Source: Chloroflexota bacterium
Lineage (GTDB): Bacteria; Chloroflexota; Dehalococcoidia; Dehalococcoidales; UBA3254
Reading direction: 5' to 3'
DNA: 15,157 nucleotides
NCBI GenBank assembly: GCA_017860765.1
Contig: JAGDMY010000051.1
Span: 1 to 15,157 of the forward strand
Shown: positions 1-9,082 of the stretch, piece after piece
How positions within the stretch are numbered: the stretch's first letter is position 1
Layout: each line of letters starts with the position of its first letter
The notes under the pieces: model-generated
Database searches by the model: none
Told to the model about the DNA's origin: nothing
The model's input: only the letters and a program-made list of their open reading frames with translations
Made by a program: the position numbers and the translations under genes

Positions 1-448
1 CATAAAAACGGGTGCCGGAAAGCTTTACTCCGCGGTCAAAATCTATTATCCCCAGTTTCTCTCCCAGTTCCCAGTGGGGGAGAGGCTTGAAATCGAACTG
101 CGGCAAATTACCGATGGTGCGGATTACGATATTATCTTCTTCGCTGGAACCCACCGGAACCGAGGCATCCGGCACATTGGGGACGCGCAACAAGAGGTCT
201 TTTAACTTTTCATCGATGGCCCCAGTCTCTGTTTCCAGAGTGCTAATCTGGTCTCTGAGTTTGCGTCCCTCTTCCGGGACCATCTTGCCGCCTTTACGGG
301 TATGGCGCAGGTTCTCCAGCTGGGTCAGTTTCTCGCGGCGCTCCCTGTCAAGGTTAAGAATTTCATCTATAGGAGCGGTATCCTTACGATGCTCCAGAGA
401 CTGCCGCACCAGGTCCGGGTTATCCCGGAGCAGTTTTAGATCAAACAT
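1..448 (-). CDS. serS: Seryl-tRNA synthetase, N-terminal part (runs off left edge)
   Basis: Charges tRNA-Ser with serine in the cytoplasm. Only the first 149 codons lie in the window. Translation from the ATG at 448-446 gives MFDLKLLRDNPDLVRQSLEH at the start. Next comes a charged helical coiled-coil arm (about residues 30-88), then LLLRVPNVPDASVPVG, the hinge into the class II core. The last visible residues, SGTRFY, match the conserved S-G-[ST]-R-F stretch of the family. The Shine-Dalgarno sequence AGGTGA lies just upstream of the ATG. The gene starts 22 bases after the lysS stop codon, so the two are probably co-transcribed. Compared with my memory of Bacillus subtilis SerS, the arm is about 15 residues shorter (SVPVG begins at residue 96 rather than about 111). 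The catalytic domain is outside the window. Confidence 0.95.
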   Translation of the reverse strand, partial: MFDLKLLRDNPDLVRQSLEHRKDTAPIDEILNLDRERREKLTQLENLRHTRKGGKMVPEEGRKLRDQISTLETETGAIDEKLKDLLLRVPNVPDASVPVGSSEEDNIVIRTIGNLPQFDFKPLPHWELGEKLGIIDFDRGVKLSGTRFY

Positions 449-470
449 AGATCACCTCGGAAGGCTAATA

Positions 471-1952
471 CTACCCTTCTTTTTCCCTTAAAGCCGGGAA
501 GAGAATCACCTCACGAATGGAAGTCTGGTTGGTAAAGAGCATCACCAGGCGGTCTATACCCACCCCCAACCCTCCGGTTGGAGGCATCCCGTGTTCCATG
601 GCTAATAAAAAGTCTTCATCCATCTTCTGGGCTTCCTCGTCTCCCCCGGCCCTCTTCTCCATCTGATTCATAAACCGCTGGCGCTGGTCGATTGGGTCAT
701 TAAGCTCGGTAAAGGCATTGGCGATTTCCATCCCGCCGGCATAAGCTTCAAAACGTTCAACCAGGTGATCGTAGCCGGGCTTTTTCTTGGCCAAAGGAGA
801 AAGCTCGAGGGGATAGTCAAACAAGATGGTAGGCTGGATCATCTGCGGATCAACGCAGGTGGAAATTATTTCATCGATCAGTCTACCATGCTCCTTAGCG
901 GGGTCAAACTGAATGCCGCGGCGCTGCATTTCCTCTCTCAATGAAGCGGTATCGGGGAACTTTTCATAGTCCAGCCCGGCATATTGCATGACGGCCTGGC
1001 GCAACTCCAGGCGTTTCCAGGGCGGGGTGAAGTCGATAATCTGGCCGTTGTATTCAATTTTCTGGGTTCCCAGTACCTGCTGGCAAACTCCGGAGACCAT
1101 TTCCTCCACCATTTTCATAACATCCAGGTAATCGACGTAGGCCTCATAGGTTTCCAACATGGTAAACTCGGGGTTATGCTTGAAATCGATCCCTTCATTG
1201 CGGAAAATGCGCCCTAATTCGTAGACTTTGTCAAACCCGCCGATAATCAGGCGTTTCAGATGCAGTTCGAGGGCAATCCTCAGGTAAAAGTCGCGGTCCA
1301 GAGTGTTGTGATGGGTGACGAACGGACGGGCAGAAGCCCCGCCGGCCTCCGGCTGAAGCACCGGAGTCTCCACCTCCAGAAAATCGCGCCGGCCTAAAAA
1401 ATCGCGGATGGCAGAGATAGTTTTACTGCGCGTTTCAAATATTTTTTTGGCTTCGGGATTAGAGATCAGGTCAAGATAACGCTGGCGGTAGCGCTTCTCC
1501 ACATCCACCAGTCCGTGCCATTTCTCAGGTAGAGGCTGAAGGGACTTCGCCAGCAGGGTGAAGTCCTCTACTTCGACAGAAGGTTCACCCGTCCGGGTCA
1601 GGAAAAGCTTGCCTTTGGCTCCCAGGATATCACCGATATCAATATCCTTGACCAGCTTATATTTATCACCCAGCGTATTGATACGGAAGAAGAGCTGGAT
1701 TTTTCCGGTGCCGTCGCGCAGGTCCATAAAGGCGCTTTTACCCATGCTGCGGCGGGCCAGGATACGTCCGGCGATGTTGACTCTAAAGTCCTCAGCCTGC
1801 AAGCGGTCGCGGTTCTGCTCCAGGAGGTTCAGGGCCTCCCGGGTGGTATGAGTGCGATGATAACTGTAAGGGTAAGGTTCAATTCCCTCCGCTCGCAGGG
1901 CGGCCAGCTTGTTGAGCTTTTGCTGGGTAATATCGTCGATTGCCGGTGACAT
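471..1952 (-). CDS. lysS: Lysyl-tRNA synthetase, class II
   Basis: Attaches lysine to tRNA-Lys. From the ATG at 1952-1950 the protein is 493 residues, the usual size for bacterial class II LysRS. An N-terminal OB-fold for anticodon binding (about residues 57-135) contains VNIAGRILARRSMGKSAFMD. The class II core follows: motif 1 near VETPVLQPEAGGASARPF (194 on), motif 2 FRNEGIDFKHNPEFT (about 250-264) and motif 3 GLGVGIDRLVMLF (461 on). The frame is open further upstream to codons at 2015 and 2000. However, 1952 has AAGAGG four bases upstream, gives the normal length, and fits a promoter whose predicted transcript starts near 2017, almost on top of the 2015 codon. serS follows after 22 bases. 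No T-box leader is visible. All catalytic motifs look intact. Confidence 0.96.
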   Translation of the reverse strand: MSPAIDDITQQKLNKLAALRAEGIEPYPYSYHRTHTTREALNLLEQNRDRLQAEDFRVNIAGRILARRSMGKSAFMDLRDGTGKIQLFFRINTLGDKYKLVKDIDIGDILGAKGKLFLTRTGEPSVEVEDFTLLAKSLQPLPEKWHGLVDVEKRYRQRYLDLISNPEAKKIFETRSKTISAIRDFLGRRDFLEVETPVLQPEAGGASARPFVTHHNTLDRDFYLRIALELHLKRLIIGGFDKVYELGRIFRNEGIDFKHNPEFTMLETYEAYVDYLDVMKMVEEMVSGVCQQVLGTQKIEYNGQIIDFTPPWKRLELRQAVMQYAGLDYEKFPDTASLREEMQRRGIQFDPAKEHGRLIDEIISTCVDPQMIQPTILFDYPLELSPLAKKKPGYDHLVERFEAYAGGMEIANAFTELNDPIDQRQRFMNQMEKRAGGDEEAQKMDEDFLLAMEHGMPPTGGLGVGIDRLVMLFTNQTSIREVILFPALREKEG

Positions 1953-2023
1953 TAAGCCTCTTCTCTTGTCAATTAGCGCTGATATTTGGGATTCTGGCAT
2001 ATGGGTCCCGCGCATACCCGCTA

Positions 2024-2053
2024 ATTATAACGTTTTCGCCGGGCCAGAGTAAA
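2024..2053 (-). promoter_or_regulatory. Predicted sigma70-type promoter of lysS-serS
   Basis: On the minus strand, a perfect -10 TATAAT lies at 2029-2024 and a -35 TTTACT (4 of 6 to consensus) at 2053-2048, with an 18-base spacer. The predicted start is near 2017, giving a leader of about 65 bases to the preferred lysS ATG. It sits in the 78-base gap after the MBL gene, so lysS-serS can be transcribed independently of the upstream cluster. Confidence 0.6.
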
Positions 2054-2093
2054 GCGGTTCGATAGCCTTGAGCGGAGAGCTGCGGAGGCGAAT

Positions 2094-3029
2094 TCAAAGT
2101 TTTTCCAGTTCTTTTAAAACATCTACGCCTTCTCTCCTGAAATAGTCCTGCAATCCGAGGACATTATTTCCGTTAAAGAATAGCTCGGTCTGGATGCGAT
2201 TAGGAGAGAGGCTATAGACCACCTCTCTGGTCCGGTCCTGGGTGAGAATTTCATCCACAATTTTTTGCGGGTCGTCATTCAATCGTCGGACCACGATTTT
2301 GCTCCAGGAGATGAGTAGCTCTTTGTATTTCCGGAGTTGGGCCAGGGCGTTTGGCGAATAGCCGAAATGCTGGTAATACAGATCGCGTGGCGCGGCAGCA
2401 ATAAGTTTATTGGCGGAGGTCAAAGCTTGCCTCATATCAAAGGGTGGGGGGCAGGCAGGACGGGTGAAATTGATATGCGGAAAGAAGACCCCGGCCGCTT
2501 CTCCAGGAAACAGCTTGCCCCTTTTACGATCGAACAAACTCAGATGGTGTGAGGCGTGTCCGGGAGTCAGAAGGACCTCCATCTGGACATCTCCGAGGTC
2601 TATCTGCAGGCCTTCCCTGGCGACCATCAATCTATCCTCTGGCACGGGTTCAGGCGGGCCATATCCCTCCGCAACTTCGCGCAGAGTCTGCAGGCTTCCC
2701 TTCCAGAGCTTATCCGGATGGGCCAGATGATAAAAACCTTTTTCGTGGACCAGGCATTTAGCGTTCGGCATGCGCTGTATGGCCCCACCAATGCCGCCTG
2801 AATGGTCCAGGTGGATGTGGGTGATCAGGATATAGGAGATATCTTCCGGGTCTATTTTTAGTTCAGCTAAAGCCGAAAAAAGGTTCTCCAGAGTAGCACT
2901 CGGCCCGGTGTCAATCAGAGCGATTTTCTGCGCCTGGATGACGTAAGCCCCGAGGATGCCCTCCATCCCGGGAACGGGAGGACTCAGGTCGATCAGGCTG
3001 AGGCCCGGTTCCAATTTTATTATGTCCAT
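2094..3029 (-). CDS. MBL-fold metallo-hydrolase (GEAAG variant)
   Basis: A 311-residue soluble protein of the metallo-beta-lactamase superfamily. The signature HIHLDH gives metal ligands H71, H73, D75 and H76. A further histidine follows in TPGHASHH (H158), and the last is probably H221 in YYQHFGY. The bridging aspartate of the usual SGD motif is replaced by glutamate in LFPGEAAG (E177). As I recall, a sub-branch of MBL hydrolases carries this form, but the substrate is unknown. The C-terminal third (about 225-311) is helical and not recognised. No strong Shine-Dalgarno sequence precedes the ATG (AAGG lies about 15 bases upstream), so the start is less certain than the family. It lies 66 bases after gap and before lysS. 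It is clearly different from the two paralogous MBL proteins further upstream. Candidate roles include a thioesterase or glyoxalase-like hydrolase; I cannot choose. Confidence 0.85.
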   Translation of the reverse strand: MDIIKLEPGLSLIDLSPPVPGMEGILGAYVIQAQKIALIDTGPSATLENLFSALAELKIDPEDISYILITHIHLDHSGGIGGAIQRMPNAKCLVHEKGFYHLAHPDKLWKGSLQTLREVAEGYGPPEPVPEDRLMVAREGLQIDLGDVQMEVLLTPGHASHHLSLFDRKRGKLFPGEAAGVFFPHINFTRPACPPPFDMRQALTSANKLIAAAPRDLYYQHFGYSPNALAQLRKYKELLISWSKIVVRRLNDDPQKIVDEILTQDRTREVVYSLSPNRIQTELFFNGNNVLGLQDYFRREGVDVLKELEKL

Positions 3030-3051
3030 AATCTAGCAAATAGCCTTGCAA

Positions 3052-3089
3052 ATGGAGATAAACCTGCACCCTTCTCCATAGCCAGGCTA
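3052..3089 (-). repeat. Inverted repeats between gap and the MBL gene
   Basis: Two symmetric elements fill the 66-base gap. The first is a 7-base stem, ATGGAGA (3052-3058) with TCTCCAT (3073-3079), around a 14-base loop. The second is an 11-base palindrome, TAGCC-A-GGCTA (3079-3089). No T-run follows in either direction, so this is not a standard intrinsic terminator. It could be an RNA-processing or attenuation hairpin, or chance. Confidence 0.3.
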
Positions 3090-3095
3090 AGTCGT

Positions 3096-4205
<1,110 letters not shown>

Positions 4206-4214
4206 TTAATAATA

Positions 4215-5087
4215 TCAGCCGACCTTATGTTTCTGGATGCCATAGAGCAATTCGCAGCGCAGAAAGCGGGGCTTGCCCCAGGCTTCCTTGAGCGACTTCA
4301 AACGACTTTGATTATCGCCGGCATAAATTAAATGATAGTAGGGATCGTGAGTGGGAGCGGCCGGGCGGAAATCTTCGACATAGCGGTAACCCAGGTTATG
4401 CAACCCATTCTTAAACAGTTCGACCAGTTTATGCTTAATGTCATCCGGTACTATTTTTTTTACCCGCTTTTGCCTTTTAAGTTCCTCCCATTGTTGATTT
4501 CCGTAAAAACGGGTGACCGATTCAGCGCATTCGTCCCGCATCAAATTACGCAAAAGGGCCATTTCCAGAGGAAATATGATCAGGAGCTCCAATTTGGCAC
4601 CTTGCCAGTTTTGTCCATGGACCGCCAGCCTTTCAAGGGTAGACCAGTTCAAGCGGCGATATCCGCCGGGGTCAATAAATACCAGACCGGAAGCGGAACG
4701 CGGGACATTATCCAGCAGCCGGAAGAGAGTTTTGGCGTTGTTGGGGTTGCCGACCAGTATTTCAATATTCTGGGCAGCATTGAAGGGGGCAATCAGGGAC
4801 TGCAAGCTCCGGGAGACGGTCCGATTCTGAGCCAGGAAGGCGTAACGCTTAAATTTAGCCCGGCTTTTTAAAACGCGTAAAGGGGAACTTTCCAAAGAGC
4901 AGTCAACACCGTTGCAGGGATACACACCATAACCGGTAAACAATTCAAGGTAACAGTAAGTGGCTTTTCGAGTTGTCCGCCCGTAGGAATCTATAAAATC
5001 CGAAAAGCTCTCCATTTTGTGGCAGGTCCATTTACGAATCTGTCTGGGATTTTTGACTGGTATGGCCGTCTCCTTCGGTGGCGACAT
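4215..5087 (-). CDS. Three-Cys-motif partner (TcmP)-like protein, solitary
   Basis: A 290-residue protein resembling the TcmP family, which is normally encoded beside a radical-SAM-like three-Cys-motif protein of the phage Gp37/Gp68 type; the biochemistry is unknown to me. The family pattern is visible in order: YLELFTGYG (46-54, usually DLFAGxG), SSPLRVL (68-73), a variant of the usual FID in RYAFLAQN, VFIDPGGYRRLNW (136-148), LELLIIFPLEMALLRNLM (166 on), and a C-terminal PYYHLIYAGDN (249-259). The LFxGxG and FIDP segments suggest a methyltransferase-like Rossmann fold. No partner gene is in the window. The ATG at 5087 has a poor ribosome-binding site. Inside the frame, AAGGAG (5075-5070) lies six bases before an ATA codon at 5063-5061 (residue 9), which may be the real start and would give 282 residues. 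It begins eight bases after the upstream MBL gene. Its place among glycolytic genes suggests an acquired insertion. Confidence 0.75.
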   Translation of the reverse strand: MSPPKETAIPVKNPRQIRKWTCHKMESFSDFIDSYGRTTRKATYCYLELFTGYGVYPCNGVDCSLESSPLRVLKSRAKFKRYAFLAQNRTVSRSLQSLIAPFNAAQNIEILVGNPNNAKTLFRLLDNVPRSASGLVFIDPGGYRRLNWSTLERLAVHGQNWQGAKLELLIIFPLEMALLRNLMRDECAESVTRFYGNQQWEELKRQKRVKKIVPDDIKHKLVELFKNGLHNLGYRYVEDFRPAAPTHDPYYHLIYAGDNQSRLKSLKEAWGKPRFLRCELLYGIQKHKVG

Positions 5088-5095
5088 CCCCGGGA

Positions 5096-6082
5096 CTAAC
5101 GATAGTATAGCTTACCATCTTGAGAAAATCTAGTAAGCTTTTCAGCTCCTGCCAGTTCCTCCAGGAGGGCGATGGTCTGCAGCATGGCCAGGCGCCTGTC
5201 CCAGCCATGCAATCTATCCCAGGTATAAGATTTTACGTGAGGAGTCCAGGAGAGCCGGCGGGAAACATCGTAGGCAGTCCTGGGGAAGTCGCCGTCCCGG
5301 AAAACCTTTAAGACTGCTTGCCTTTTTTGGCGGTAATGTTCGAAAAGCTCTTTGATCCTCTTGCGATGGTCAGAGAAAGGGTACTCGTGTCCCGGCAAAA
5401 CCATATCTATATCCAGCTCCTGAAGTCTGCTTAGGGAGTTCAGATACATTTGCAGCGGGTTTTGCATTTGCAGGACATGGGTCGCGGCATTGGTGGCGAT
5501 TGTCGGCAGGAGGACGTCGCCGGATATCAAGAACCTGTGACGGGGCTCGTAAAGGGAAATATGCCCCGGCGTGTGCCCGGGCGTTTCGATTACTCTCAGG
5601 CTATACTCGCCTATTGAAATTTCATCTCCGCCCTCCAGCAGGATATCGGGGGGTACCACGGACTTCAACGTCGGCATCTCCAATTCAGGGGGTGGCAACT
5701 CGGCTGGCGGGACTCCGTGGCTCAGAATAAACTTGTCGGTGATAGGCCAGTAAGTGTTGTCCTTGTCATAGCGCACTTTAATTAAGGCCATCTCGTCCCG
5801 GTGCACATAGGTAACAGCGTTATTGAGCCTTTTCAATCTACTCATCAGTCCCATATGATCGCCGTGGCAGTGGGTGATAATAGCCCGCCGTATATCGGAA
5901 AATTGCAGGCCGAATTCAGCCAGTTGAGCTTCCAGAGAACTTATTGACTCGGGGGTTTCCCAACCGGTATCGATCGTGGCATAGGTGTCGCCGTCGCGGA
6001 TGAGGTATAAGTTCACTCCCCCCGGAGCGAATCCAGGGAGATTAATATTTATTTGATAGAGTCCTGGCAACAGTTCTTTCAT
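5096..6082 (-). CDS. MBL-fold hydrolase with C-terminal helical domain, paralog 1
   Basis: A 328-residue metallo-beta-lactamase-fold hydrolase, probably cytosolic, with no signal peptide. Metal ligands are H71, H73, D75 and H76 in HCHGDH, H170 in TPGHTPGH, D189 in ISGDVLLPT and H232 in LPGHEYPF, so the binuclear site is complete. Residues about 250-328 form a separate helical segment (TAYDVSRRLSW, then LQTIALLEEL and KLYYR). This resembles the winged-helix tail of the LACTB2/TTHA1429-like branch. The start has AGGGA about 11 bases upstream. It is a tandem paralog of the next gene: 44 of the first 80 aligned residues are identical. It ends eight bases before the TcmP-like gene. The substrate is unknown; relatives include thioesterases, glyoxalase II-like enzymes and nucleases. 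Confidence 0.88.
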   Translation of the reverse strand: MKELLPGLYQININLPGFAPGGVNLYLIRDGDTYATIDTGWETPESISSLEAQLAEFGLQFSDIRRAIITHCHGDHMGLMSRLKRLNNAVTYVHRDEMALIKVRYDKDNTYWPITDKFILSHGVPPAELPPPELEMPTLKSVVPPDILLEGGDEISIGEYSLRVIETPGHTPGHISLYEPRHRFLISGDVLLPTIATNAATHVLQMQNPLQMYLNSLSRLQELDIDMVLPGHEYPFSDHRKRIKELFEHYRQKRQAVLKVFRDGDFPRTAYDVSRRLSWTPHVKSYTWDRLHGWDRRLAMLQTIALLEELAGAEKLTRFSQDGKLYYR

Positions 6083-6146
6083 TAATTTTCAATTCCCTTC
6101 AGGCATCATAAGGTCTATTTAGTGAGGTTAGAGGATTTTCTGTTTT

Positions 6147-7163
6147 TTAATTTAGAATATTCTCCTGCTCGATTCGGCGGTAATAATAAATTCCGCTCTT
6201 CCGGCTCCTCTCCAGTTTGTGATTGAATCTCAGAGTTTCCAGGTAAGCGATAGTCTGCAAGACTGCAAAGCGCTTATCCCAGCCAGAAAGACCGGGCCAA
6301 TTATCGGTACGGGTGCGGGGCGACCAGGAGAGAATTCTCGACACCTCGAAGGCAGTTTTTGGCTGATCGCCGTTGACGGCATCCCAGATTTCCTTCTCCT
6401 TTTTCCGGTACAGACGGAAAAGCTCTTCAATCCTGGCCCGATGATTGGAGAAGGGTTGCTCATGGCCGGGCAGCACCAATGCAACATCCAGTCCTTTTAA
6501 GGCATGGAGTGAATTGAGATACTGCTGCAGAGGATTGACCAGGTGCTGAATATGGAGGGCGGCATTGGTAGCGATAGTCGGCAGAAGGACATCCCCCGAG
6601 AATAAAAGCTTCTCGTTGGGCTCATATAGAGCAATGTGACCCTGAGTATGCCCGGGAGTCGGGATGACCCTCAGACGATATTTACCGGCGGGGATTTCCT
6701 CTCCACCGTGGAGCAGGACATCAGCCGGTATAGCAGCCAGGTTATCCGGCACTGGCAACAGGATTTCAGGGGGAGGCAGTTCGGAAGCCGGGAAACCGTG
6801 GCTTTGCAGGAATTTATCGGTCAATGGCAGCAGGTTATCTCCACCGGTAAACCTGATTTTGATTAATTCCCTCTCATCTTCGTGAAAATAGATTTTGGCG
6901 TTATGAGACTGCTTATACCTCACAATCATCCCCAGATGGTCGATATGGCAATGGGTGACAATAACCTGCTTGATGTCCGTGAAACGGGCGCCAATTTCGG
7001 CCAGCTGCCCCTCCAGAGAATGAAAAGAAGGAGGAGAATCCCAACCCGTGTCGATAGTGAGAAAGCCATCGTCCGTCTCGACGAGGTAGGTGTTGACCGA
7101 GCCTGGGGCAAAACCGGAGAGGGTTAAAGTTAATAGATAAATGCCGGGAATTATCTCTTTCAT
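6147..7163 (-). CDS. MBL-fold hydrolase with C-terminal helical domain, paralog 2
   Basis: A 338-residue metallo-beta-lactamase-fold hydrolase. Its layout matches the downstream neighbour: HCHIDH (H71, H73, D75, H76), TPGHTQGH (H172), FSGDVLLPT (D191) and LPGHEQPF (H234), so the full binuclear site is present. The C-terminal region from about 255 has TAFEVSRILSW, WDKRFAVLQTIAYLETL and GIYYYRR, the same helical tail. About half of the N-terminal residues are identical between the paralogs, so the duplication is old. It begins 19 bases after the enolase stop. The nearest Shine-Dalgarno-like bases (AAGGA) overlap the end of eno about 21 bases upstream, so translation may be coupled to eno. It has nine extra C-terminal residues (RIEQENILN) relative to its paralog. 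The substrate is unknown. Confidence 0.88.
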   Translation of the reverse strand: MKEIIPGIYLLTLTLSGFAPGSVNTYLVETDDGFLTIDTGWDSPPSFHSLEGQLAEIGARFTDIKQVIVTHCHIDHLGMIVRYKQSHNAKIYFHEDERELIKIRFTGGDNLLPLTDKFLQSHGFPASELPPPEILLPVPDNLAAIPADVLLHGGEEIPAGKYRLRVIPTPGHTQGHIALYEPNEKLLFSGDVLLPTIATNAALHIQHLVNPLQQYLNSLHALKGLDVALVLPGHEQPFSNHRARIEELFRLYRKKEKEIWDAVNGDQPKTAFEVSRILSWSPRTRTDNWPGLSGWDKRFAVLQTIAYLETLRFNHKLERSRKSGIYYYRRIEQENILN

Positions 7164-7182
7164 CAGCTAACTGCGAATATAC

Positions 7183-8394
<1,212 letters not shown>

Positions 8395-8416
8395 TTATCA
8401 GATTAAGTTTTAATTC

Positions 8417-8899
8417 CTATTCGGCCAGATCGATTGCCAACTGCACAGCGGAGAGGGCGTCCCCTGCACGAATAATCGAGTTATCGGTCTGATCGCTGCG
8501 GGAAAAATTCCAGGTATTTAATCCTATCACGGGGACGCCAAACTTCAGGGCGAAACTTATTTCCGAAAGAGTCCCATAGCCTCCGCCGATAGCAATCAAG
8601 GCTTGAGAAGAACGGACGATGATGATATTTCTGGCGGGTCCGAAACCGGTGACAATAGGTATAATAACATAAGGATTGGCGGTATACCGCTTGTCTCCCG
8701 GTAAAATACCGATGGTGATACCCCCTTCAGCTTGAGCCCCTTTACAGGCGGCCTCCATGATTCCGCCCTCCCCACCACAAATCAGGATGGCACCCTGCCT
8801 GGCCAGTTCGCGCCCTACAACTTCAGCTATCCGGGCTTCTTCGGAAGAACAGGTATAACCCCCAATAACACCGATATATCTCCTGGCATTCTTATTCAT
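8417..8899 (-). CDS. SLOG-superfamily (TIGR00725-like) nucleotide-binding protein
   Basis: A 160-residue Rossmann-like protein of the LOG/DprA (SLOG) superfamily, closest by eye to the TIGR00725 group. Visible motifs are IGVIGG (9-14), ICGGEGGIMEAACKGA (40-55), TIGILPG (62-68), TGFGPARN (84-91) and IAIGGGYGTLSEI (102-114). The last corresponds to the P-G-G-x-G-T-x-x-E motif of LOG phosphoribohydrolases, but with G replacing P and the E inside TLSEI. A cytokinin-activating role is therefore not implied. Relatives include molybdenum-cofactor carrier proteins and uncharacterised nucleotide binders. The ATG has no clear Shine-Dalgarno sequence and lies about 17 bases from the predicted transcript start, so the transcript may be nearly leaderless. 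It is the first gene of the leftward group that continues into eno. Confidence 0.85.
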   Translation of the reverse strand: MNKNARRYIGVIGGYTCSSEEARIAEVVGRELARQGAILICGGEGGIMEAACKGAQAEGGITIGILPGDKRYTANPYVIIPIVTGFGPARNIIIVRSSQALIAIGGGYGTLSEISFALKFGVPVIGLNTWNFSRSDQTDNSIIRAGDALSAVQLAIDLAE

Positions 8900-8922
8900 C
8901 GAGGTGTACCGTCACAGATGAA

Positions 8923-8931
8923 ATTATAACA
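8923..8931 (-). promoter_or_regulatory. Extended -10 promoter for SLOG gene and eno cluster
   Basis: On the minus strand the bases read TGTTATAAT: a perfect TATAAT preceded by TG one base upstream, an extended -10 element. The best -35 at 17 bases (AGCACA) is poor, as expected for extended -10 promoters. The predicted start is near 8916. It is arranged back-to-back with the pdxA-side promoter. Confidence 0.55.
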
Positions 8932-8944
8932 TGCAGCCTGATAG

Positions 8945-9082
8945 CTGTGCTATAATTTTCTCCGAAAGACGGGCAGCCTGACTCCCAATCCGCAAAAAGC
9001 GCTGGCCCTGGCTGGAAGCACAGGCGAAATACATGTCATTAGCGAGGCCTCCGGCGCGGCGGGGAAATACGGCGAAATTGAC
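8945..9082 (+). other. pdxA: In-frame upstream remainder of pdxA without a normal start codon
   Basis: Reading in the pdxA frame from the stop codon TAG at 8942-8944, 46 open codons lead into the TTG at 9083. The later part, GSLTPNPQKALALAGSTGEI followed by HVISEASGAAGKYGEIDLLD, looks like ordinary PdxA sequence (about residues 40-85 of the family). PdxA coding sequence therefore extends upstream of the only usable start. No ATG, GTG or TTG is present here, only CTG, ATT and ATA codons. The first eight or so codons overlap the promoter and do not resemble PdxA. Confidence 0.65.
8948..8956 (+). promoter_or_regulatory. Extended -10 promoter reading into the pdxA remnant
   Basis: TGCTATAAT is a perfect -10 with the TGN extension on the plus strand; no good -35 lies upstream. 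The predicted start is near 8963, already inside the open frame that continues into pdxA. With the opposite element at 8923-8931 it forms a near-symmetric divergent promoter whose -10 hexamers are 22 bases apart. Confidence 0.5.

Noticed and set aside
1953..2015. The longer lysS N-terminus starting at 2015 or 2000
   Set aside because: The predicted transcript start (near 2017) leaves no leader for 2015. Neither codon has a good ribosome-binding site, whereas 1952 does and gives the usual 493 residues.
2016..2093. T-box or lysine riboswitch ahead of lysS
   Set aside because: Only 78 bases are available, with no T-box core or long conserved stem; a simple promoter explains the segment.
3052..3079. 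Hairpin after gap as a rho-independent terminator
   Set aside because: The 7-base stem has a 14-base loop and no following T-run on either strand, so it was kept only as a low-confidence repeat.
4332..4871. A 179-codon plus-strand open frame
   Set aside because: It is antisense to the TcmP-like gene, whose family motifs are clear. There is no ribosome-binding site or recognisable motif.
8417..8899. Cytokinin-activating LOG phosphoribohydrolase
   Set aside because: The PGGxGTxxE motif is GGGYGTLSE, and the overall pattern fits TIGR00725-type proteins better.
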